A stretch of DNA of 64,000 bases. Source: Dermabacter sp. (GTDB taxonomy: Bacteria > Actinomycetota > Actinomycetes > Actinomycetales > Dermabacteraceae). Both the position numbers and the translations under genes were made by a program. Each line of letters begins with the position of its first letter. Positions within the stretch are counted from its first letter, which is position 1. This document shows positions 55,575 to 63,565 of this stretch, piece by piece. The stretch covers positions 186,001 to 250,000 of the forward strand of contig JAUNTX010000004.1 of assembly GCA_030538475.1 (NCBI GenBank), given 5' to 3'. The notes beneath the pieces are model-generated. The model had not been told where the DNA came from. It ran no database searches and was given only the letters and a program-made list of their open reading frames with translations.

Positions 55575-57002
55575 TCACGGGAAAATCGGGAAGTCCGGCA
55601 GGCCAGGCAGGTCGAACTCGGGAATCTGGCCTGTGTCGATGTCGATCTCCGGAATCACGATGGTCGGAAGACGCCAAGGTTGTTCCGTTTGCTCGCGGAC
55701 GAACTGCACGTTGGTGTCGTCCACGATCTCGACGTTCTCGCCCAGGTAGATGCCGTTGAGCTCCTGCCTCATGGCAACGAGCTCCGGGCTGGCTTGCTCC
55801 TGCGTCGCCACCGTCGGGTAATAGCCGTAGTTGGCATCTGGCTTCCCGTCGATGAACCGTACGGAATCGTGTGAGGCGTGCGGGTTAAAGCCTTTGGCTG
55901 CCCCGTGATTCGGGCTCGCCTCGAGAAGAATGTCGTTCACCTGCTCGGACGCACCTCCTCCGTTGCTCAGGTCCCCGAAGGGAACGAGGTCTTTTTCATG
56001 CCTGACATTGACCACCTGTGTTCCGCTGTGGGCGGGAGTGAAGGCTTCGACGGGCGCGCCGTAGGTGAAGGCGTCGGTGACGTTGTAGCCACCCGCGCCG
56101 TTGAAGTCGGGGTCAGCGGCGAGCGCCGAGGCGATGATGCCGCCTTGGGAGTGCCCCACCAGCATGACGGGAGCGCCCTTCGGCACGCCCGCTTCCTCCA
56201 TTGCCCGTTCGACATCGACCATCGCGGTCGTCTTGACCCCGGCCAGGAGTCCCACGTTTGATGCCCAGTCCCGGGGATTCTTCTGGCTCCCATCCCAGGC
56301 CCCGGGATCAGTCATGTCACTCTGGGTGGGAGGAATGAAGACCACGTAGGCGCTCTGCCCGGTCTCCGTGTTTCGCATTTCGGTGACCCGAATATTCGCG
56401 GCGTCGCGCCCCGCGCCGTCGTGATGCCGGGCCTCCTGGTTGAGCAGGATCAGATCGGAGAGGTTGTCTGGGGTGGCCGCGTCCTCGTACTGGGAAACAC
56501 CCACCACCGTGCTCGGCTCGGTGGTCCATCGGATCTTGAGATCCGGGTCTCCGGTTAGTGCTTTCACCGTGCGCTCGATTCCTTCAAAGGCAATACCCAC
56601 CGCAAGGTGAACGCGTGATCGATACGGCTCACCCAAGGGCTCTCCCATCGGTCGTGGAAGGTTGGCCCCACCCGCAATGGCGATCCCGCGGCCGAGGGCG
56701 GACGTGAGCGGGCCGAGCATCGCCGAGTCGAAGGGGGAGGACGCGAGCACCTGGGCGGCGACCTGGGCGTCCAGGTCGGTCGCGAACTCGGTGATCTGGA
56801 GGCAAAGAGTGCTGAGGTGGGGCAGGGTCGTGGTGGTGAGCCTCGTCCGGAACTCGTCGGCGTCGGGCCCGGCCCACGGGGCGTTCAGGATGCCGGTCTG
56901 CACGTCATCGCGCGCCCGCTCCCATGCGAGGCAGCTGGTGCGCAGGGCCTCGGCGGCGTCGTTCACTCCTTTGGGGTTCAGCCCCACAAAATCCACGGTC
57001 AT
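55575..57002 (-). CDS. alpha/beta-hydrolase (lipase/esterase) with WXG100-like N-terminus
   Basis: 475 residues. The first ~95 are helical with a central WAG (Trp43-Ala-Gly45) between two helices, the layout of WXG100/ESAT-6-like proteins. Residues ~190-400 form an alpha/beta-hydrolase with nucleophile Ser285 in VGHSQGGIIAS, and VNVRHEKDLVPFG and a HASHDSVRF tail that could supply the Asp and His. There is no Sec signal peptide. The pattern suggests a type VII secreted or cell-associated esterase; no ESX gene is nearby. ATG 57002 with AAGGA 8 bases upstream. The 290-base gap to folC holds no other gene. Confidence 0.72.
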   Translation of the reverse strand: MTVDFVGLNPKGVNDAAEALRTSCLAWERARDDVQTGILNAPWAGPDADEFRTRLTTTTLPHLSTLCLQITEFATDLDAQVAAQVLASSPFDSAMLGPLTSALGRGIAIAGGANLPRPMGEPLGEPYRSRVHLAVGIAFEGIERTVKALTGDPDLKIRWTTEPSTVVGVSQYEDAATPDNLSDLILLNQEARHHDGAGRDAANIRVTEMRNTETGQSAYVVFIPPTQSDMTDPGAWDGSQKNPRDWASNVGLLAGVKTTAMVDVERAMEEAGVPKGAPVMLVGHSQGGIIASALAADPDFNGAGGYNVTDAFTYGAPVEAFTPAHSGTQVVNVRHEKDLVPFGDLSNGGGASEQVNDILLEASPNHGAAKGFNPHASHDSVRFIDGKPDANYGYYPTVATQEQASPELVAMRQELNGIYLGENVEIVDDTNVQFVREQTEQPWRLPTIVIPEIDIDTGQIPEFDLPGLPDFPIFP

Positions 57003-57292
57003 CGCTTGTCCTTCTCGCTTCCGGGCTGGGCCCTTGGCTGGGCCGTTGCCGACCACTTCACCGTAGGGAGCTCGCGCCACCGGATGCGGGGGTGGGGGCG
57101 CGATTGTGGAGGAAGGCGGCCGCCGCCGATAAACCCGCGCCGCACCTCCCATACCGCTCGGCCGCTCGTGTAGCTCCGGCTCTCGTCCAGCTCGGCCCCT
57201 CAGGTCGCTCGTGTTCCCGCCCAGTCCCGCCTCTCGTACACTGGTGCGTGCTTCGCCGCGAGGCGAAAAAACTTGCAGCAGAGGGAGACGCC

Positions 57293-58666
57293 GTGGCACG
57301 CCGCCAGCACATCGAACACTCGCCGGACTTCACCCGGGTGTGGGCAGACCTGCGCGCCCGCGCACCAGAAAACGAGATCGCCCCGGGCCTCGAGCGCATC
57401 GAGCGGGTGCTGGCCCTCATGGGCAACCCCGAGCGCTCCTACCGCACCGTGCACATCGCGGGCACGAACGGGAAAACCTCGACCGCGCGCCTCGTGGAAT
57501 CCATCGTGCGGGCCACCGGGCTGCGCACGGGCCGCCTCACGAGCCCGCACCTGCATTCGCCCACCGAACGCATTGCCATCGACGGCGCCCCCATCAGCGA
57601 GGAAGGCTTCGTCCAGGCGTACGACGACGTGTTCCCGTTCGTGCAGATCGTGGACCGGGAGTCCGAGGAGCGCGGCGGGCCGCGCATGACCATGTTTGAG
57701 GTGCTCACCGCCATGCAGTTCCAGGCGTTCGCGAGCGCCCCCGTCGATGTGGCGGTCGTGGAGACGGGCCTTGGCGGCACGTGGGATGCCACGAACGTCA
57801 TCGACTCCGACGTTGCCGTCATCACGCCCATCGCGTTCGATCACCAGGACTACCTGGGCGAGACGATTGAGCAGATCGCGGGGGAGAAGGCCGGGATCCT
57901 GACTCCCACCGCTATCGCTGTCATCGCCGCCCAGCCCTACGCCGAGGCTCTCGAGGTCATCAAGGCGCGGGCCACGGAACTGGGCGCAAGCGCCGCCATC
58001 GAAGGCGAACAGATCGCCGTGCTGCACCGCGTTCCCGGCGTGGGCGGACAAATGCTGTCCCTCCAGGGCATCGCCGCCCGCTACGACGACCTGTTCCTCC
58101 ACCTGCTCGGCCAGCATCAGGCGCACAACGCCCTGCTGGCCGTCGCCGCCGCGGAGGCCCTGCTGACCGGGGGAGACAGCCCGCTGGACGAGGAGCTTCT
58201 GCGCGAAGCCCTCGGCGAGGCCACCTCGCCCGGCCGGGCCGAAGTGGTGCGCCAGGCCCCCACCATCGTCGTGGACGGCGCGCACAACACCGCGGGCGCG
58301 CAGGCGCTCGTGCAGACAATTCGCGAGAGCTTCCGCTTCACCTCGACCGTCGGGATCGTCGGCATCCTGCAGGACAAGGAGGCCGAAGAGATCCTCGTGG
58401 AACTCGAGCCCGTTCTCGATTCCGTGGTTATCACGCAAAGCTCCTCGCCGCGCGCCATCCCGGCCGACACCCTCGCGATCCTCGCGCGCGATGTTTTTGG
58501 TGACGATGACCGCGTGATCGAGGCGGCGCACTTGCCGGACGCGATCCAGATCGCCGTGGACATCGCCGAGCGCTCGGGCGATGAGTTCTCGGGCGTGCTC
58601 GCCACGGGCTCCCTCACGCTCGCAGCCGACGTGCGCCAGTTGCTCGGCGCTGACGGGCAGGTGTGA
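57293..58666 (+). CDS. folC: folylpolyglutamate synthase/dihydrofolate synthase
   Basis: 457 residues, Mur ligase superfamily. P-loop HIAGTNGKTSTARL, ETGLGGTWDATN, FDHQDYLGETIEQIAGEKAGI (in part), QAHNALLAVAA, and C-terminal VVDGAHNTAG. Adds glutamate to dihydropteroate/tetrahydrofolate. GTG 57293 follows GAGGGAGA; a GTG at 57248 is a less likely start. Overlaps the DUF4233 gene by GTGA. Divergent from the esterase gene. Confidence 0.95.
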   Translation: MARRQHIEHSPDFTRVWADLRARAPENEIAPGLERIERVLALMGNPERSYRTVHIAGTNGKTSTARLVESIVRATGLRTGRLTSPHLHSPTERIAIDGAPISEEGFVQAYDDVFPFVQIVDRESEERGGPRMTMFEVLTAMQFQAFASAPVDVAVVETGLGGTWDATNVIDSDVAVITPIAFDHQDYLGETIEQIAGEKAGILTPTAIAVIAAQPYAEALEVIKARATELGASAAIEGEQIAVLHRVPGVGGQMLSLQGIAARYDDLFLHLLGQHQAHNALLAVAAAEALLTGGDSPLDEELLREALGEATSPGRAEVVRQAPTIVVDGAHNTAGAQALVQTIRESFRFTSTVGIVGILQDKEAEEILVELEPVLDSVVITQSSSPRAIPADTLAILARDVFGDDDRVIEAAHLPDAIQIAVDIAERSGDEFSGVLATGSLTLAADVRQLLGADGQV

Positions 58667-59094
58667 GCACGATGCCCGCACGTCCCGGATGGCTGGACTT
58701 CACCCCGTCGGCCCGCGCGCACGGAGCGCAGCGCATGCTGAGCGCCACCACGCTCGTGTGCGAAGCGTGCGTGGTGTTCTTCGCGACGCTCGTGGCCCAC
58801 GGCCTAGCCCCCGACTCCCGGATCGTCAACTGGATCGTCGGGCTTGGCCTCGTGGCCGCCCTCGCGCTGACGCCGAGCATGTTCCGCTCGGGGCGGGCCA
58901 CCGGCTACTGGGTGGGCGCGGCGCTCCAGCTCGGGGTCATCGCGTACGGGCTCGTGGTGCCGGCGATGGCGATCGTGGGCCTCGTGTTCGCGGTCCTGTA
59001 CCTCGTGGGCGTGATCCAGGGGCGCCGGATGGACCGGGAAAAAGACCAGATCGACCGCGCGGTCCTCGCCCAGGAGGGGGCCGACGGCGGCTAA
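58663..59094 (+). CDS. DUF4233 membrane protein
   Basis: 143 residues, four hydrophobic helices, basic/acidic C-tail. DUF4233 proteins of unknown function are almost always found directly after folC in actinobacteria, as here, with GTGA start-stop overlap. RMLSATTLVCEACVVFFATLVAHGL is the first conserved helix (quoted in part as MLSATTLVCEACVVFF). ATG 58672 is an alternative start. Confidence 0.88.
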   Translation: MSTMPARPGWLDFTPSARAHGAQRMLSATTLVCEACVVFFATLVAHGLAPDSRIVNWIVGLGLVAALALTPSMFRSGRATGYWVGAALQLGVIAYGLVVPAMAIVGLVFAVLYLVGVIQGRRMDREKDQIDRAVLAQEGADGG

Positions 59095-59128
59095 GCAGTT
59101 GGCGCGTTTCGTCCGTTAAGCTGGGCAG

Positions 59129-59554
59129 ATGAGCACCGAACGCACTCTTCTTCTTCTCAAGCCCGATGCCGTGGCCCGCAACCTGCGCGGCGAGATCATT
59201 CGCCGGATCGAAACCAAGGGTTTCTCGATCCTCGCCCTCGGCCAGCGCACGGCCACCGCGAGCGAACTGTCTCGCCACTACGCCGAGCACGAGGGGAAGC
59301 CGTTTTACCCGGCGCTCGTCAGCTACATGGCCTCCGGCCCGCTCGTGGCCCTCGTCGTGGAGGGCACCGAGGTGATCGCCACGATGCGCACGCTCATGGG
59401 AGCCACGAACCCCGCCGAGGCGCTGCCCGGCACGATCCGCGGGGACCTCGCCCGGCTGTGGGACCTGCCCGTCATCCATAACCTCGTGCACGGCTCGGAT
59501 TCTGTCGAGTCCGCCGAACGCGAGATCGCGATCTGGTTCCCCGAGCTTTCCTGA
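59129..59554 (+). CDS. ndk: nucleoside diphosphate kinase
   Basis: 141 residues. Starts ERTLLLLKPDAVARNL, contains the loop EGTEVIATMRTLMGATNP and the active His121 in NLVHGSDSVESAE. Transfers gamma-phosphate between nucleoside triphosphates and diphosphates. The stretch LPGTIRGDLARLWDLPVIHNLVHGS is a few residues longer than the standard GTIRGDF...NVIHGSDS, as in other Micrococcales. Follows DUF4233 by 34 bases. Confidence 0.95.
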   Translation: MSTERTLLLLKPDAVARNLRGEIIRRIETKGFSILALGQRTATASELSRHYAEHEGKPFYPALVSYMASGPLVALVVEGTEVIATMRTLMGATNPAEALPGTIRGDLARLWDLPVIHNLVHGSDSVESAEREIAIWFPELS

Positions 59555-59589
59555 CCCTGCGCCCTGCGCCCTGCGCCCTGCGCCCTGTC
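59555..59589. repeat. tandem heptamer repeat (CCCTGCG) after ndk
   Basis: Four exact copies of CCCTGCG (59555-59582) and one partial copy, starting directly after the ndk stop. The repeat supplies the left arm of the terminator stem, so several registers of pairing are possible. Confidence 0.9.
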
Positions 59590-59620
59590 GGTAGCGGGCG
59601 GGGCGCAGGGCCCCAGTCTT
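59575..59620 (+). terminator. terminator after ndk using the heptamer repeat
   Basis: CCCTGCGCCC (59576-59585) pairs with GGGCGCAGGG (59601-59610), extended by one pair, and a T-rich stretch (GTCTTT) follows. The preceding repeat copies could form the same stem with a longer loop. Confidence 0.65.
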
Positions 59621-59748
59621 TCCCCGAGCCCGCGACGCCCCCAACCGATGCCCGCCGTGCCCGTCGGCCCCGGTTGTCGCCTATGCCACTGGTGGCGTGG
59701 GCGACACTCGGGCCTCAATGGTGCGAACGAGGGTAAAGATGTAGCAAA

Positions 59749-60084
59749 ATGTTGGGCATGGGTATCGTCGTTGTCTTCATGATCGTCGCCGTGGCGCTTG
59801 CCGCTGGCCTCCTCGTTATCGTGGCTCTCACGGTCGCTCCTCGCGAGCGCCCCGCGCCGCTCTCCAAGGTCGCGGATCGCTCCACGAGTCGCACCCCGAA
59901 GGCCTCGCTCAACAAGCGGGTGCCGGTGCAGTCGTGGCCGCTCGTGCACGGCGGTGAAGCCAGCCCGAACCCGGCGGAAGACCTGGTGCCCGACGAAGTG
60001 CTCGCCGAGCCTTCCGAGGACTCCCACGCCGACGCCGACGAGGACCCCGCCCCGGCCGCAGAGCCCTTGAAGCTGGCCTCATAG
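59749..60084 (+). CDS. small membrane protein, function unknown
   Basis: 111 residues. One N-terminal hydrophobic helix (~4-30), then a basic segment (APRERPAPLSKVADRS) and an acidic tail rich in Glu/Asp/Ala/Pro. Single-pass protein with a disordered C-terminus. No family recognised. ATG 59749 or 59758; the ribosome site is poor. Lies between ndk and ftsY, both rightward, and is closed by a terminator before ftsY. Confidence 0.6.
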   Translation: MLGMGIVVVFMIVAVALAAGLLVIVALTVAPRERPAPLSKVADRSTSRTPKASLNKRVPVQSWPLVHGGEASPNPAEDLVPDEVLAEPSEDSHADADEDPAPAAEPLKLAS

Positions 60085-60139
60085 CCCCGGCCCCTCACCA
60101 TCGTCGTTCGGCGCATGCCCATCCGGACTTCATAGACTG

Positions 60140-60168
60140 GCGCCCACGCATCATCGTGGGCGCTTGTT
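60140..60168 (+). terminator. intrinsic terminator upstream of ftsY
   Basis: 9-bp perfect stem (60140-60148 with 60155-60163), 6-base loop, followed by TTGTT. Ends the small membrane protein transcript 37 bases before ftsY. Confidence 0.75.
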
Positions 60169-60199
60169 CATGCCCGCTCTCGCTCTCAGTGGAGGCTCC

Positions 60200-61648
60200 G
60201 TGGATCTCACCGATATCTTGACCGCCGTTGCGGCCGGTGGTGGCGGCATCGCCGTTATCGCCGCAGGACTCATCGCGCTCACGCGCGGCAAGAAGAAGGG
60301 CGGCGAGCGGGATCGCACTCGCCCCGCGGGCACCCCGGGAACCCCGGCGGGCCCGTCCTCTACGCGCCCCGCCGGTCGCCCCCGGCCCCCGGCCCCGTCG
60401 TGGGGCGATTCCCTCTCAGGCCCGGCCGAAGCCCCGGATGAGGCGAGAGCTCCCGGGGAGCCGACGGGCGGGGAGCGTGGCGAAGAGCCCGACGCGCAGG
60501 CTGGTCCGGCCGACGATGCACCCGTCCAGGCCGACGACGCGTCGGCCCCATCCGCTGCCGCGGCAGCGGACGCCGCTCCCGAGGCGCCTATTGACACCGA
60601 GCCGACGACCGGCACCGAGGCGCCCACGACCGTCGAGGCCCCCGCAGCCGTCGATACTCCCGCTGAGCCCGCCGAGGCCGATGCCGCGGACCTCGAGGTT
60701 CCCGAAGCCACCGCCGACCGCATGGTGCGGCTGCGCGAACGCCTCCAGCGGTCGGGATCGATTGGGCGCGGCATCCTCGCGCTGCTCTCGAGCGGTGCGA
60801 TTGATCAGAACACGTGGGACGAGGTGGAAGAGACGCTGCTGCTGGCCGATCTTGGCCCCGACGCCACCGACGAACTGCTCGATGCCCTGCGCGCTCGCGT
60901 GCAGGTGCTCGGCACGCGCGATCCCGACGCCCTGCGCGAGGTGTTGCGCGATGAACTGGTGCAGCTCGTGAACCCGGAGCTGGATCGGCGCATCGCCGCG
61001 AGCGCCGTCCACGCGCCCGATGGCACGGCGGTGCCGAGCGTCATCATGATGGTGGGCGTCAACGGCACCGGCAAGACCACGACCACCGGCAAGTTCGGGC
61101 GCGTTCTCATTGCCGAAGGGCGCTCGGTGCTGTTCGGTGCGGCCGATACGTTCCGCGCGGCCGCCGCCGATCAGCTGCAGACCTGGGGGGAGCGCGTCGG
61201 CGTGACCACGGTGCGCAGCGATCGCGATGGCGCCGATCCGGCATCCGTGGCGTTCGATGCCGTGGCCCGCGGGATCGACGAGGGTGTGGACGTGGTCATT
61301 ATCGATACCGCGGGGCGCCTGCAGAACAAGAAGGGCCTCATGGATGAGCTGGGCAAGGTGCGGCGCGTGGCCTCCAAGGCGCTGCGCGGTGCCGATATCC
61401 AAGAGGTGATCCTGGTGCTGGATGCGACCACCGGCCAGAACGGGATGCAGCAGGCGCGCGTGTTCGCCGAGGCCGTCAACGTCACGGGCCTCGCCCTCAC
61501 GAAGCTCGACGGCACCGCGAAGGGCGGGATCGTCGTCAACGTCCAGCGCGAGCTGGGCGTGCCGGTCAAGCTCGTGGGGCTGGGCGAAGGCATGGACGAT
61601 CTGACGCCGTTCGATCCGTACGGCTTCGTGGACGCGCTCCTCGAGTAG
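60200..61648 (+). CDS. ftsY: signal recognition particle receptor FtsY
   Basis: 482 residues. An N-terminal membrane helix (~8-28) is followed by a ~150-residue acidic, Ala/Pro/Glu/Asp-rich A domain, then the NG domain: MVRLRERLQRSG at the start of N, P-loop GVNGTGKTTTTGKFG (Lys292), DTFRAAAADQLQTW, VVIIDTAGRLQNKKGLM (in part), TKLDGTAKGG and GLGEGMDDL. SRP-dependent targeting to the membrane. GTG 60200 with GGAGG 5 bases upstream. Heads the conserved ftsY-amtB-glnK-glnD order. Confidence 0.96.
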   Translation: MDLTDILTAVAAGGGGIAVIAAGLIALTRGKKKGGERDRTRPAGTPGTPAGPSSTRPAGRPRPPAPSWGDSLSGPAEAPDEARAPGEPTGGERGEEPDAQAGPADDAPVQADDASAPSAAAAADAAPEAPIDTEPTTGTEAPTTVEAPAAVDTPAEPAEADAADLEVPEATADRMVRLRERLQRSGSIGRGILALLSSGAIDQNTWDEVEETLLLADLGPDATDELLDALRARVQVLGTRDPDALREVLRDELVQLVNPELDRRIAASAVHAPDGTAVPSVIMMVGVNGTGKTTTTGKFGRVLIAEGRSVLFGAADTFRAAAADQLQTWGERVGVTTVRSDRDGADPASVAFDAVARGIDEGVDVVIIDTAGRLQNKKGLMDELGKVRRVASKALRGADIQEVILVLDATTGQNGMQQARVFAEAVNVTGLALTKLDGTAKGGIVVNVQRELGVPVKLVGLGEGMDDLTPFDPYGFVDALLE

Positions 61649-61838
61649 CCGCGCGGGCGGCGAGCCTCGTCGGGCCGTCGGCCCCGTGGACCCTCCGGTC
61701 ACAAAACAGTCACGACTCCCTCTCGCCTGGGATGATTCTGAGCCTCCCACGCATGCTGGAACCGTTCCCCTGAACACCACCAGCGGCGAAAAATCAGTGG
61801 CGCGGCGCCGAGCCGGGCCACGGACGAGGGAGACTCAC

Positions 61839-63227
61839 ATGGAGACACTTGATACGGGCGCAACCGCCTGGATCCTCATGAGCGCGTCACTCGTGCTCCT
61901 CATGACACCGGGGCTCGCGTTCTTCTACGGAGGCATGGTGCGGGCCCGCACGGTGCTCAACATGATGCTCATGAGCTTTCTGAGCATCGGCGTGGTTGCG
62001 ATGACCTGGGTGCTGTACGGCTATTCGATGGCGTTCGGCGATTCGCTGGGCGGGATCGTGGGCAACCCGCTCACCCACCTGGGCCTGAGCTTCAGCGGCG
62101 ACGATCAGTCGCTGCTCGCCGATTCCGGCGTGCCGTTCTACGTGGCCGCGGGATTCCAGATGACCTTCGCGATTATTTCGTGCGCGATCATCTCCGGCGC
62201 CATCGCCGATCGCGTCAAGATGCGCACGTGGGTGGTCTTCGTCATCGCCTGGCTCACCCTGGCCTACGCACCCATGGCGCACATGGTGTGGGGCGGCGGC
62301 CTGCTGGGCGAAGACGGGATCTTCGCCTCCATCACCGCGCCCGTCGACTTCGCGGGCGGCACCGTGGTCCACATCAACGCGGGCGTCGCGGGCCTCGTGC
62401 TGGCCCTCGTGGTCGGCAAGCGCCTCGGCTTCGGTGCGGGAGCGATGAAGCCGCACAACCTGCCGTTTGTCATGCTGGGCACGGCCCTGCTGTGGTTCGG
62501 ATGGTTCGGTTTCAACGCGGGCAGCGCCGGTTCGGCCGACGACGTGGCGGGCCTCGCCTGGGTGAACACCACGGTGGCTGCGGCCGCCGCGATGTGCGGC
62601 TGGGCCCTCACCGAGCGCCTCCGCGACCGGGCCGTGACCTCGCTGGGAGTCGCCTCGGGCTCGGTGGCGGGCCTCGTGGCCATCACCCCCGCCGCCGCGG
62701 CCCTGACCCCCGTAACCTCGATTGCCGTCGGCGCCCTCGCGGGCGTGTGCTGCGCGCTGGCCGTGAGCCTGAAGTTCCGCTTCGGCTACGACGATTCGCT
62801 CGACGTGGTGGGCGTGCACCTCGTGGGCGGCCTCGTGGGCACGATCCTCATAGGCGTATTCGCCACCGACGGCGGCCTGCTCTTTGGTGGGGGAGTGGAC
62901 CTGCTTGTCGTCCAGACCCTCGTGGCGCTGTTCGCCGTCGTGTACTCCGGTCTCGTGACCCTCGTGATCGCCCTCGTCCTCAAATACACCCTGGGGTGGC
63001 GCGTGAGCGAGGCGGAAGAGAGGGCGGGCATCGACATCACCCGCCACGCGGAGACGGCGTACGACATGAGCACCACCCTCGCGGCCCGCCTCGAGCGCCG
63101 TCGGCCGCCCCGCATCACCCCGCACGCGCCGAGCGCGGCCCGCCTCGTCGGTGCGAGTTCCGCCGACGCGAGCCCCGCCTCCGCCACCCCCGCACCGCAC
63201 GCAGAACTGGAAGGAGCCGAGCGATGA
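61839..63227 (+). CDS. amtB: ammonium transporter AmtB
   Basis: 462 residues, eleven membrane helices. Conserved pore features: FFYGGMVRARTVLNMM, the twin histidines His178 (VVHINAGVAG) and His327 (GVHLVGG), ALLWFGWFGFNAGS, and DSLDVVGVH. The C-terminal cytoplasmic tail (~400-462) is unusually Ala/Ser/Pro-rich beyond the GlnK-contact region. Takes up ammonium and is gated by the PII protein encoded next (ATGA overlap). ATG 61839 with GAGGGAG upstream. Confidence 0.95.
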   Translation: METLDTGATAWILMSASLVLLMTPGLAFFYGGMVRARTVLNMMLMSFLSIGVVAMTWVLYGYSMAFGDSLGGIVGNPLTHLGLSFSGDDQSLLADSGVPFYVAAGFQMTFAIISCAIISGAIADRVKMRTWVVFVIAWLTLAYAPMAHMVWGGGLLGEDGIFASITAPVDFAGGTVVHINAGVAGLVLALVVGKRLGFGAGAMKPHNLPFVMLGTALLWFGWFGFNAGSAGSADDVAGLAWVNTTVAAAAAMCGWALTERLRDRAVTSLGVASGSVAGLVAITPAAAALTPVTSIAVGALAGVCCALAVSLKFRFGYDDSLDVVGVHLVGGLVGTILIGVFATDGGLLFGGGVDLLVVQTLVALFAVVYSGLVTLVIALVLKYTLGWRVSEAEERAGIDITRHAETAYDMSTTLAARLERRRPPRITPHAPSAARLVGASSADASPASATPAPHAELEGAER

Positions 63228-63565
63228 GACTCATCACCGCCGTTGTCCGCCCCGAGGCCATCGACGCCGTGACCGACGCTCTGCACCGTGCAGGAGTCAG
63301 CGGCCAGACCATTTCGGAAGTGGCCGGGTACGGGCGCCAGGGAGGGCACCACGAGGTGTACCGCGGCGTCGAGTACCACATCGACTCCATCCCGAAGCTT
63401 CGGATCGAGGTGCTCGTGCCCGCGGCAGCGGAGCAGCAGATCATCGACGCTATCGTCGAGGCGGCCCGCACCGGGCAGTACGGCGACGGCAAGGTGTGGT
63501 CCACTACGGTAGAGACCGTGGTGAGGGTCCGCACTGGCGAAACGGGAGTCGATGCCCTTCGATAG
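63224..63565 (+). CDS. glnK: nitrogen regulatory protein PII (GlnK)
   Basis: 113 residues. T-loop with YRGVEYHID, placing Tyr51 at the classical modification site; B-loop TGQYGDGKVW binds ATP/2-oxoglutarate; KLRIEVLVP matches the family. Senses nitrogen status and gates AmtB. In Corynebacterium the homologue is adenylylated by GlnD. Overlaps amtB (ATGA) and its 3' end overlaps the proposed glnD start by 14 bases. Confidence 0.95.
   Translation: MRLITAVVRPEAIDAVTDALHRAGVSGQTISEVAGYGRQGGHHEVYRGVEYHIDSIPKLRIEVLVPAAAEQQIIDAIVEAARTGQYGDGKVWSTTVETVVRVRTGETGVDALR

Noticed and set aside
52030..55677. Very long open frame antisense to ileS
   Set aside because: High GC leaves antisense frames open; composition is His/Arg/Gly-biased and the sense strand encodes a full IleS.
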